NCBI GenBank assembly: GCA_041744735.1 | Contig: JBGTKH010000677.1 | Location: 1-10,069, forward strand | DNA from: JBGTKH01 sp041744735 | GTDB taxonomy: Bacteria > Planctomycetota > Planctomycetia > Pirellulales > Pirellulaceae | Length of the DNA: 10,069 nucleotides | Direction: 5' to 3' | In this document: positions 1-10,069 of the stretch, piece by piece | Position numbering within the stretch: position 1 is the first letter of the stretch | How the letters are laid out: each line of letters begins with the position of its first letter | Program-made: the position numbers and the translations under genes | Notes under the pieces: generated by a model | Databases searched by the model: none | Told to the model about the DNA's origin: nothing | What the model saw: only the letters and a program-made list of their open reading frames with translations

Positions 1-99
1 AGGGATGATCGTCGGAGGCGATGAAACGGGGGTCGCCCGGTGCGAGAAAGACGCACGCCGGTAAATATGGAGAATTAACTCCATCGCGACAACGGGGAG

Positions 100-130
100 G
101 CGGTGGCTGGATTAACCCTCCAGCCTCCGC
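100..130 (-). terminator. Imperfect hairpin downstream of ftsH, possible terminator
   Basis: Positions 100-110 (GCGGTGGCTGG) and 120-130 (CCAGCCTCCGC) form an 11-bp stem with one T-T mismatch and a 9-base loop. It lies 73 bases past the ftsH stop codon. Neither strand has a T-run after the stem, so it is not a textbook intrinsic terminator. It could instead be a member of a dispersed palindromic repeat family. A smaller 6-bp hairpin (ATGGAG/CTCCAT, 67-84) sits next to it. I see no gene in bases 1-202. Confidence 0.25.
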
Positions 131-202
131 TTTACCCACTAGGACGTCGCAGGACTTCAGATGCCACCGCGAACGCTGAACTCTTGCGAGTCCAGCTACG
201 AA

Positions 203-2206
<2,004 letters not shown>

Positions 2207-2294
2207 CGACAACCTTTCTTCGCGCTGGCAGGCTTTCGCGCTGCGGGTTACGACGAGCGTGTGCTGATGAAGTATTGTATAGCAGTAGACGAGA

Positions 2295-3101
2295 TCAGCG
2301 GAGCCCTCTTTCGCGCAGAAGTTGGTCGGCCCACTGGGCGTCGGGGGCACTCAGCGGCGGCTGCGGCTCGATGCGATAGTCGATATCTTCGCTGTAACGG
2401 CCGTTTATATAGGCAGTGTCGATCAGCGTTTGAAGCTGAAGCAGCACATCGTCGTCCGTGCTACGCAGCGGAATCCGAATGGTCGGCAGCGGCTCGCGAA
2501 GCGACACGCGATAGACCTCCGCGACACTTTGCCGGTTGCCGCGCACGACACTGATGCGATACGGTTCGCGGCAAGATTTTGGCACGGTTCTTCGTGACAC
2601 GGCTAACACCCATGAGCCCTCTCGCAGCAGGTCGATTTCCACGAGGTTCACCCCGCCGGTCAGGAACTCCTGCTGTTTCTCGCGGTACTGTTCTTGTCCT
2701 TCGTCCTGCGTTTTAGTGGTGAGGGTAAGGAATTCAATGGCCGTAACAACACGATCCCCGGTCTGAGAATCGACAATTTGAATGTAATGGAACGTTTCCG
2801 GCTCGCTTTGGCGAGGCACGATGACCGGCTCGGCAACGCTGACTGCGGGCGGCGAAGAGCCGTTGAATTCAGGCGCCGCGTCCGGCCGCTCGATGACACG
2901 CACATCGGGCGAGAAGCGGGATCGCGGACCTTCGGTGACGTCGTCCACCTCCACCGCCACATACTCTTCAATGCGGGCACGCAAGCCGGATGGCAATTGC
3001 GACTGCAATTGATCGCGAGCGTAAGTCGTCAGGCTGGTGTGCACATCACCCCAGTGCGATTCCAACCAGGGATTCATGCCGGGAAAGGGATTTGCTTTCA
3101 T
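2295..3101 (-). CDS. DUF4058 family protein, function unknown
   Basis: A 268-residue soluble protein with no signal peptide or membrane segment. It fits DUF4058, a family I know mainly from cyanobacteria and planctomycetes, with no established function. Recognisable blocks: the N-terminal NPFPGMNPWLE (4-14) followed by GDVH (18-21), PDVRV (65-69), RVVTAIEFLT with a following Lys130 (117-130), VNLVEIDLLR (151-160), and the C-terminal YINGRYSEDIDY (231-242). From memory, the family usually has a Ser-Pro-x-Asn-Lys-like stretch after the IE pair. Here it reads LTLTTK, so the lysine is kept and the rest differs. The E...K and EID spacing loosely recalls nuclease-like folds, but this is speculation. 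An ATG nine codons upstream (3128) is possible. I prefer 3101 because GAGG lies five bases before it and the conserved N-terminal block starts at residue 4. The length is normal for the family. Confidence 0.9.
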   Translation of the reverse strand: MKANPFPGMNPWLESHWGDVHTSLTTYARDQLQSQLPSGLRARIEEYVAVEVDDVTEGPRSRFSPDVRVIERPDAAPEFNGSSPPAVSVAEPVIVPRQSEPETFHYIQIVDSQTGDRVVTAIEFLTLTTKTQDEGQEQYREKQQEFLTGGVNLVEIDLLREGSWVLAVSRRTVPKSCREPYRISVVRGNRQSVAEVYRVSLREPLPTIRIPLRSTDDDVLLQLQTLIDTAYINGRYSEDIDYRIEPQPPLSAPDAQWADQLLRERGLR

Positions 3102-3134
3102 CGCAGCCTCACAATCGACAGGGCTCAAACAATC

Positions 3135-3176
3135 TAGGCCGGTATTGTAGTCCGGCCGGATTACAAATTCGGCCTA
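3135..3176. repeat. Nested 42-base palindrome between recQ and the DUF4058 gene
   Basis: Outer arms TAGGCCG (3135-3141) and CGGCCTA (3170-3176) are perfect complements. Inside, 3145-3155 pairs with 3156-3166 along 11 positions, with one G-T wobble pair and the perfect 10-base palindrome TCCGGCCGGA at the centre. The two stems share the same axis and are separated by a three-by-three internal loop. There is no T-run, so it is a poor intrinsic terminator. The size, symmetry and intergenic position suit a REP/BIME-type dispersed repeat. A recQ transcript reading on towards DUF4058 would contain this structure. Confidence 0.7.
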
Positions 3177-3228
3177 CCATAAACGCACAAGTTTCGCCGA
3201 CACCAACTCCATTGTAGTGGAGCACGAT

Positions 3229-6138
<2,910 letters not shown>

Positions 6139-6194
6139 CGTTCTCGCCGAGTGGACCGAGGGAGTAGTGTCGTCGCCAATTCGTCCACGGCGGC

Positions 6195-6223
6195 ATTATA
6201 GGGCCGTGCGAAAGTTGAACCAA
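6195..6223 (-). promoter_or_regulatory. Candidate sigma-70 promoter for recQ
   Basis: On the minus strand, a perfect -10 box TATAAT (6195-6200) is preceded by TTGGTT (6218-6223) with a 17-base spacer. It lies about 57 bases upstream of the recQ ATG. The -10 is consensus, while the -35 matches only its TTG. The prediction rests on sequence alone. Confidence 0.45.
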
Positions 6224-6271
6224 GCTGGACGGGCAGGCTCATCGTTCGGAGCGCTAGACCTGTACCAACTC

Positions 6272-6295
6272 GTTCCCGAGCTCCAGCTTGAGAAC
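6272..6295. repeat. REP-like palindrome in the divergent recQ/sigma intergenic region
   Basis: A 24-base near-perfect inverted repeat: GTTCCCGAGCT pairs with AGCTTGAGAAC around a central CC, with one C-A mismatch and one G-T wobble. Similar sequences of the type GTTCCCAAGCT-CC-AGCTTGGGAAC are, from memory, widely dispersed in bacterial genomes, including planctomycetes. A second arm CAAGCTGGA (6221-6229) is the exact complement of TCCAGCTTG (6282-6290), so a larger alternative fold or a decayed second copy is possible. It lies between two divergent genes, so a terminator role for either is unlikely. Confidence 0.6.
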
Positions 6296-6384
6296 CAGGT
6301 GAAAACCGGGACTTGGCCAGAACCTCCCCAGTAGCAATGACAACCCTCTATGTCATAGCGCGCCAAAGTTCCCTCCAAAAATGG

Positions 6385-6412
6385 TTGACAGCAACCAGCC
6401 ACTTGTTAGCAT
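6385..6412 (+). promoter_or_regulatory. Candidate promoter for the sigma-factor gene
   Basis: A perfect TTGACA (6385-6390) is followed after 16 bases by TAGCAT (6407-6412), which matches 4 of 6 positions of the -10 consensus. The -10 ends 26 bases before the first possible ATG. This is a vegetative-type promoter. I saw no obvious ECF autoregulation signature. Confidence 0.4.
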
Positions 6413-6438
6413 GAGCCGCATGGTCCGATGGTGGCAAT

Positions 6439-6999
6439 ATGCGCGGTGCTGGAGCCTTCAAAATGCGTGTGGGATGGCGTGTCAAATTGCTGACTCGGTG
6501 CCTTGCAGGCAAACCGGAGGCTTGGGCGGAACTTTGGCTGCTGTACGAAGCAATCGCGGCCAAGCCAATTCGGGCGTTTTTTTGGCGGTTGGGGGCCAGC
6601 CCCGAGGAAGCGGACCGTGCGGTGCTGGAGATTTTCGAGACGCTGCACGCCAACGACATGCTCAAATTGCGCACCTGCCGTGCGAGAAACAAGGACCAAT
6701 TGCAGGCTTGGCTGTACCGCGTGGCGCTGAGCGAAGCCAGCAAGTGGCTCGACCGCGAACGCCGCGGGCGCCGTCGGCAGCGGAAGATAATTCAGCGCGC
6801 CCTCAACCCAGACCGCAGCGGCGCCGACGAACTCGACATTCACAACCGCCTGGCTGAGTGCAGCGCCGTCATGTCCCCACGAGATTACGACCGCCTGCTG
6901 GTGGCCGCGGGACTGAAACCGCCTGAGAAACCGATCTCCGAGCGAACACGGCAAAACTACATTGCCGGTTTGATGGAGAAATACAAGGAATCGTTTTGA
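6439..6999 (+). CDS. ECF-type RNA polymerase sigma factor (sigma-70 family)
   Basis: A 186-residue, Arg/Lys-rich cytoplasmic protein. Residues 38-70 look like sigma region 2.1-2.2 (core RNA polymerase contact), with the pattern RLGASPEEADRAVLEIFETL. Residues 87-113, with QLQAWLYRVALSEASKWL then an arginine-rich run, fit regions 2.3-2.4 (-10 melting and recognition). Region 4 (about 145-182) is weak: MSPRDYDRLL followed by SERTRQNYIAGLMEKY resembles only part of a helix-turn-helix, and a proline-rich PPEKP sits where the turn would be. Two starts are possible: ATG 6439 (GGTGG four bases upstream) or ATG 6463 (GGAG with an ideal 8-base gap). The annotated 6439 adds eight residues. No anti-sigma gene is recognisable beside it; the next genes encode exported proteins. 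Codon use is GC-rich like recQ, unlike what follows. Confidence 0.75.
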   Translation: MRGAGAFKMRVGWRVKLLTRCLAGKPEAWAELWLLYEAIAAKPIRAFFWRLGASPEEADRAVLEIFETLHANDMLKLRTCRARNKDQLQAWLYRVALSEASKWLDRERRGRRRQRKIIQRALNPDRSGADELDIHNRLAECSAVMSPRDYDRLLVAAGLKPPEKPISERTRQNYIAGLMEKYKESF

Positions 7000-7200
7000 G
7001 CATTGCTCACCCCCCGCCAGCGACAATTTCGAACATTTTTTCCCGCGGAGCCATTTTTCTTTGCGCGTCGAGTGCGTTTTTTCGGTCCTTATATGTAGAA
7101 CATCCGCACACGTGCCCACGACCCTTAGCAGCCATGGCGTTGCGCCGAAGTGTTCGCAAACACGTACCACCGCAGCATCACGAAAGAAGGAGTTTCGAGT

Positions 7201-7668
7201 ATGTTGAAGAAGAGAATTGTAAGAAACGCCGTCTTTGGCATTTTTCTGTTAGGTTCGATGACAGTCTTTGCCGCGCCATCCTACTTTTCGGTTTCCTTTC
7301 AGCAATGCAAGTTAACGGAAAGTTTTATGGCCAAATACGATTGTCAATACTTTGGTCCCACGCCCTGTTCAAACCTGAATAACCCTACACCCGCGCGAGA
7401 ATGGGATCCTGAGGACCCCGACACATGGATTCAATACTGCTCGCAAGATAAGGTTGATTTTGAACGGTGTGTTAGCAACCCTGTTTTCACTTGCCAGCAG
7501 TGTGAAGATGACGAAGGAGGTGACCATTACTCGGTATGCCCTATTGCCCTGTGCGCACAGGCGCGCTGCTTTGACACGTACGCCGAATGCATTGGCGAGA
7601 TCAACCTTTTATGTAGAGTCAACAATTACTGCCTCAAATGCACAGGAAGCGGTGGTCCAACAGAGTGA
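7201..7668 (+). CDS. Secreted cysteine-rich protein, unknown family
   Basis: A 155-residue precursor. Residues 1-24 form a clear signal peptide: MLKKR start, hydrophobic core AVFGIFLLGSMTVFA, probable cleavage near the Ala-Ala-Pro at 24-26. The mature part of about 130 residues has 14 cysteines (for example CQQC, and repeated Cys every 4-9 residues towards the end) and an acidic middle (REWDPEDPD, CEDDEGGD). An even number of cysteines in an exported protein suggests up to seven disulfides. A metal-binding role is the other option. I recognise no family. The start is fixed by a strong AAGGAG site eight bases before ATG 7201; the frame is open 17 codons upstream but lacks a better site. The gene lies 201 bases after the sigma gene. 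That gap holds T-runs and a TATATG -10-like box (7090-7095) without a -35. G+C is low (about 45% in one counted line). Confidence 0.85.
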   Translation: MLKKRIVRNAVFGIFLLGSMTVFAAPSYFSVSFQQCKLTESFMAKYDCQYFGPTPCSNLNNPTPAREWDPEDPDTWIQYCSQDKVDFERCVSNPVFTCQQCEDDEGGDHYSVCPIALCAQARCFDTYAECIGEINLLCRVNNYCLKCTGSGGPTE

Positions 7669-7750
7669 ACTCCACAGAATTGGAATGCGTTGACACGGGT
7701 TTGTCGTCTGTTTCGACCCGAAGCGTTGAGCGTATTAGCGGTAGGTGCCT

Positions 7751-8866
7751 ATGAGTAATGGGACGTGTTTTTATGTGCTGACTCTGATCGCGACTCCATT
7801 GCGTACGCTCGACTTGCTGGCACAATCCCCACAAGTCGAATATGAGGCGTATACGCAATTTGTGGAACAGTGGCGAAGCGACGTGGAGTTCGCCTCGACA
7901 TTTAAATACTCAGAGGGTCGCTCAGTCTCATTTGATGAGGGCTTGGCGGAACGATTTGTGTCCGGCGAACCGATCCGAACGGCGAAGGGCGTACTTTACA
8001 AGAAGGGCCTAACTGTTCGATTTTCGCTGCGCCCCGATTCTGGTAATTGGGGGGACCCGTTTGACGAAATGTCGGACCAACAGGTACAGATTCGCCACAT
8101 GATTCAGCAGGATAACGTTGGTCATTCGATTTACTTTACGGCGCGTGAACAGCGGCTGCAAGGCACCGCGGCTGCAGGGCCTTTGTCCCAGGGATACATT
8201 TCGCCACTCGCGCCGTTTGGCGATTATCGCCATTCCCTAACCGATTTGTATACTGGTAGCGTTACTGCGACCAAGCAAGTTGGGCTCGTCCGACACGATG
8301 ACAAACTGGTCGAAATCTCTGTTAGCGTAGATATTGGCAAAGAGCGCTGGCAGAAGCGTGTTTCGCTCCAGACGGACATGTCGCCCCCGGCAATTCGAGA
8401 AATGGAATTGTTGATTGAGTCGGGGGCTGACGAGCCCGAAAAATGGAACGTTCGACGCGTTGTACGGCTTTCCGATTTTCGGACGTGCGCTGGCGGACCT
8501 GTTGCGGCCAAAGTGGTTCGGGTAATTGAGACACGCGCCGGCGAGATTCGAACTACTATTTGGAATTCTGCAGATTTAGGTAGGCAAATGGTCTCGCCGC
8601 AGGACTTTACTATGGACGTGCCAGCGGGCGTGAATTTGGCAGGACTTAAGCGCGAAATTGACCTGGGACGGCCCCGACAAATCGAGCTCCGGAAGATATC
8701 CCCAGATATCTTAGGAGAGTTGGTGTTTGCGGTTCCCGATGACCGGCCAATCGAAGGCTCCCCATGGTCACTCTTCTATGCCGCCATTGGTCTGGTTATG
8801 CTTCTCGTCGTATTTTTCCTTGGCTGGCGGTTCCTTCGGCCAACCCGGACGAAATCAATACGGTGA
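7751..8866 (+). CDS. Membrane-anchored protein with large extracytoplasmic domain, unknown
   Basis: 371 residues. The N-terminus (about 4-24) is hydrophobic but has no lysine or arginine before the core, so it is only a weak signal-peptide candidate. A long soluble domain (about 30-338) follows, then a single strong membrane segment (about 341-361) and the basic tail RFLRPTRTKSIR. This predicts the bulk outside the cytoplasm with the C-terminus inside. The region with RTAKGVLYKKGLTVRFSLRPD (about 76-96) alternates like beta-strands and faintly recalls LolA-type lipoprotein-carrier folds, but this is not strong enough for a family call. An in-frame GTG at 7745 is possible. I chose ATG 7751 because AGGTG precedes it at a suitable distance. 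It lies 82 bases after the cysteine-rich gene and 54 bases before the lipoprotein gene, consistent with an operon. Confidence 0.85.
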   Translation: MSNGTCFYVLTLIATPLRTLDLLAQSPQVEYEAYTQFVEQWRSDVEFASTFKYSEGRSVSFDEGLAERFVSGEPIRTAKGVLYKKGLTVRFSLRPDSGNWGDPFDEMSDQQVQIRHMIQQDNVGHSIYFTAREQRLQGTAAAGPLSQGYISPLAPFGDYRHSLTDLYTGSVTATKQVGLVRHDDKLVEISVSVDIGKERWQKRVSLQTDMSPPAIREMELLIESGADEPEKWNVRRVVRLSDFRTCAGGPVAAKVVRVIETRAGEIRTTIWNSADLGRQMVSPQDFTMDVPAGVNLAGLKREIDLGRPRQIELRKISPDILGELVFAVPDDRPIEGSPWSLFYAAIGLVMLLVVFFLGWRFLRPTRTKSIR

Positions 8867-8920
8867 CGTCGATTGGCTCCTCTAGACGATTCTTGTGACG
8901 TGAAATGTGGAGAGAGATGA

Positions 8921-9289
8921 ATGCGTTCGCGAATCTCGATAGCGTTGTTCCTCTTATCATGTTGCCCAGGTTGCGCTCAGGAGTCCGACCAGCATCAGCT
9001 AATAATAAGTGCGGATGAAACGTCTGATGCTACAACCGTCGTGCTGCGGGAGGCCCCCGTGAACTCAATCATAGATAGCTTTGGCGTGCATGAGGTCCAG
9101 GTGCCTTTTGCCGTGACAAACCCTGACCCTATTCACACTATGTCGTTAAGTGTTCATAGGCGAAGTTGTAGCTGCGCAAGAGTCACGTTGGAGTCAGCCA
9201 CAATTCCGGCGGGTGAATCTGTGCGGGCTGTCGTGACCATACGAATCGCGGGATGCGGGAGTTTTTGCTTACGCGGCATTGGTGACTGA
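8921..9289 (+). CDS. DUF1573-type lipoprotein, 5' part of a frameshifted gene
   Basis: As read, 122 residues. The N-terminus has a lipoprotein signal: basic MRSR, a hydrophobic core and lipobox LLSC with lipidation at Cys14. Residues about 52-112 match the DUF1573 pattern (an Ig-like fold in exported proteins): FGVHEVQVPFAVTNP, then the hallmark SCSC (Cys83, Cys85), then IPAGES. After GCGSF (residue 115) the frame turns into a short tail (CLRGIGD) and stops. The family sequence clearly continues in the next frame from 9267. The intact protein would be about 333 residues. The start is supported by GGAG at 8909-8912. DUF1573 has no settled biochemical role; it is common in Bacteroidetes and planctomycete exported proteins. 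Confidence 0.8.
   Translation: MRSRISIALFLLSCCPGCAQESDQHQLIISADETSDATTVVLREAPVNSIIDSFGVHEVQVPFAVTNPDPIHTMSLSVHRRSCSCARVTLESATIPAGESVRAVVTIRIAGCGSFCLRGIGD
9262..9266 (+). other. T5 homopolymer, probable site of +1 frameshift
   Basis: Reading AGT TTT then GCT TAC (one T fewer) joins the frame of 8921 to that of 9267-9923, giving ...GCGSFAYAALVTDPPEFP, a smooth DUF1573-like continuation. The upstream frame ends 23 bases later at TGA 9287-9289, and the downstream frame is closed by a TGA at 9234-9236. The switch must therefore fall between about 9237 and 9287. The T5 run is the most economical place; the nearby G3 runs (9250-9252, 9257-9259) are alternatives. Confidence 0.7.
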
Positions 9290-9923
9290 TCCGCCTGAAT
9301 TCCCTATAATTGCGATTGACCGTGATGGAGAAACGAATGTTGAATTCGATGTCGTTGAAACTCGACGCGATGACCTGTTTGGGACGCACATCAACCTGTT
9401 GTCGCAGTCGACAGAGATGACCTGCTTTGTTGGGAAGGAGGAGCGCCACAAGTTGGGCTCTTTATACCAACGCGTAACACATTGTTCCGTACTTCTTCGG
9501 AATGATGAAATGCTGGCGGCCAACTCGATACGCGGCGGCATGTTGACAGTGGTAGCAAGCGACGGGCGACGCGACGTTCCGCTTTATTCGCAGCGTCGGC
9601 AGTTGGTTCAGTCGAGTCCAAATCAGGTTTTCTTTTTTTGCCGTTCTGGGACGTCGCAAAGTTCGGACCAGATTACGCTTCGCAGCAAGTTTCCCTTTGT
9701 CGTGACGCGTGTTATAAGTAGCGATGCGCACATTCTAGGCGAGTCGTTGACGCTGACTACGTATCCCGATACGATGCAAGTTGTGCGCGTGCGCCGCGCC
9801 ACTATTAGCCGAATTCCTGAGACCAAAAAAGTCCATCTGGAATTAGAAGTCTCGATACAAATGGAAAATGGCGAGTCGAAACAGCAGATCGTTGTCCCAG
9901 TATACCTTGTTAGAAGTGCGTAA
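9279..9923 (+). CDS. DUF1573-type lipoprotein, 3' part of the frameshifted gene
   Basis: An open frame of 214 residues if counted from a TTG at 9279. That start is unlikely: the family sequence already runs in this frame from 9267 (AYAALVTDPPEFP), and no clear ribosome site precedes the TTG. It holds the end of the first DUF1573-like domain and a further beta-rich stretch. The segment with SSPNQVFFFCRSG, then ITLRSKFPFVVTRVISSD, resembles the second exported Ig-like domain seen in longer planctomycete DUF1573 proteins. There are no internal stops over 218 codons, so the lesion is recent, a sequencing error, or bypassed by ribosomes. The stop is TAA 9921-9923. The next gene probably starts three bases later. 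Confidence 0.75.
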   Translation: MVTDPPEFPIIAIDRDGETNVEFDVVETRRDDLFGTHINLLSQSTEMTCFVGKEERHKLGSLYQRVTHCSVLLRNDEMLAANSIRGGMLTVVASDGRRDVPLYSQRRQLVQSSPNQVFFFCRSGTSQSSDQITLRSKFPFVVTRVISSDAHILGESLTLTTYPDTMQVVRVRRATISRIPETKKVHLELEVSIQMENGESKQQIVVPVYLVRSA

Positions 9924-9926
9924 ACC

Positions 9927-10069
9927 GTGCGATACGTCGTCCCAAGCTTAGTTAACAGACCCGCATGCAACGGGATACGTCGCACGTTCATCTCCTTGCT
10001 GTGGTCGGGACTTTGGCTCCTTAGTGTACCATTTCAATTGGCTGATGCCGACGACCGTTGGGGGCATTT
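9927..10069 (+). CDS. Exported protein, partial (N-terminus only)
   Basis: An open frame from GTG 9927 to the window end (47 codons visible). It reads MRYVVPSLVN... with arginines (GIRRT) before a hydrophobic core FISLLWSGLWLLSVPF and then a likely cleavage site after ADA, followed by DDRWGH. This is a convincing signal peptide. The start must lie after the TAA at 9921-9923, which is in the same frame, and GTG is the first candidate. The ribosome site is weak (GAAG ten bases upstream), so translational coupling to the preceding gene is plausible. The mature protein is not visible and no function can be given. Confidence 0.6.
   Translation, partial: MRYVVPSLVNRPACNGIRRTFISLLWSGLWLLSVPFQLADADDRWGH

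Noticed and set aside
2..64. Open frame at the left edge on the plus strand ending in TAA 62-64 (possible tail of an upstream gene)
   Set aside because: Only 20 codons are visible and no family pattern is recognisable. Chance openness in GC-rich DNA is likely.
2207..2350. Longer N-terminus for FtsH starting at 2350
   Set aside because: It would overlap the DUF4058 coding end and add 48 non-FtsH-like residues. ATG 2206 has a proper ribosome site and the usual distance to the first membrane segment.
6406..7170. 254-codon minus-strand open frame opposite the sigma gene
   Set aside because: The plus strand encodes a recognisable sigma region 2 with a promoter candidate and ribosome site. The antisense product shows no domain or signal.
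7000..7200. Intrinsic terminator after the sigma gene near the T-runs (7035-7041, 7077-7082)
   Set aside because: No stem of more than four pairs precedes either T-run.
7514..7523. AAGGAGGTGA, a perfect anti-Shine-Dalgarno match inside the cysteine-rich gene
   Set aside because: The next ATG (7536) is 12 bases away and opens only a 12-codon frame, so no internal gene is supported. It encodes EGGD within the main frame.
7690..7695. TTGACA upstream of the 371-residue gene as a -35 box
   Set aside because: No acceptable -10 hexamer lies 15-19 bases downstream, and the nearby CGGGT/ACCCG arms form only a 5-bp stem.

Overview
The window looks like a chromosomal segment from a planctomycete, most likely a Pirellula-like lineage. 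This is an inference from gene content and style: an FtsH with a proline/charge-rich insert in its periplasmic domain, a DUF4058 protein, a RecQ with an extra winged-helix-like insert and a C-terminal helix-turn-helix tail, a DUF1573-type lipoprotein, loosely spaced genes and scattered palindromic repeats. No rRNA, tRNA, CRISPR array, transposase or complete mobile element was seen.

Left part (about 200-6140): three minus-strand genes in high-GC DNA (single 60-base lines counted by hand give about 67-72% G+C). In transcription order they are recQ (3229-6138), a DUF4058 protein (2295-3101) and ftsH (203-2206). recQ and DUF4058 are separated by a 42-base nested palindrome. The recQ gene carries an unusual in-frame tandem duplication of a 45-residue unit between its zinc-binding and winged-helix domains, and each unit ends in a nearly identical palindromic DNA element. 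A divergent intergenic region (6139-6438) holds a good minus-strand promoter candidate for recQ, a REP-like palindrome, and a plus-strand promoter candidate for the next gene.

Right part (6439-10069): five plus-strand genes. The first is an ECF-type sigma factor with a poorly conserved region 4, still GC-rich. It is followed, in markedly lower-GC DNA (about 45-52% in counted lines), by four genes whose products all seem to be exported or membrane-attached. These are a secreted protein with 14 cysteines (7201-7668), a 371-residue protein with one C-terminal membrane anchor (7751-8866), a DUF1573-type lipoprotein interrupted by a one-base frameshift at a T5 run (8921-9923), and the start of another signal-peptide protein that runs off the window (9927-10069).

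How they may work together: ftsH (membrane quality-control protease) and recQ (DNA repair helicase) are housekeeping genes with no obvious functional link. The sigma factor and the four exported products form a plausible accessory unit, with cytoplasmic regulation of an envelope or extracellular set, but shared regulation is inferred only from order and strand. The least-explained material is this exported set and the palindromic repeats, including those inside the recQ reading frame.
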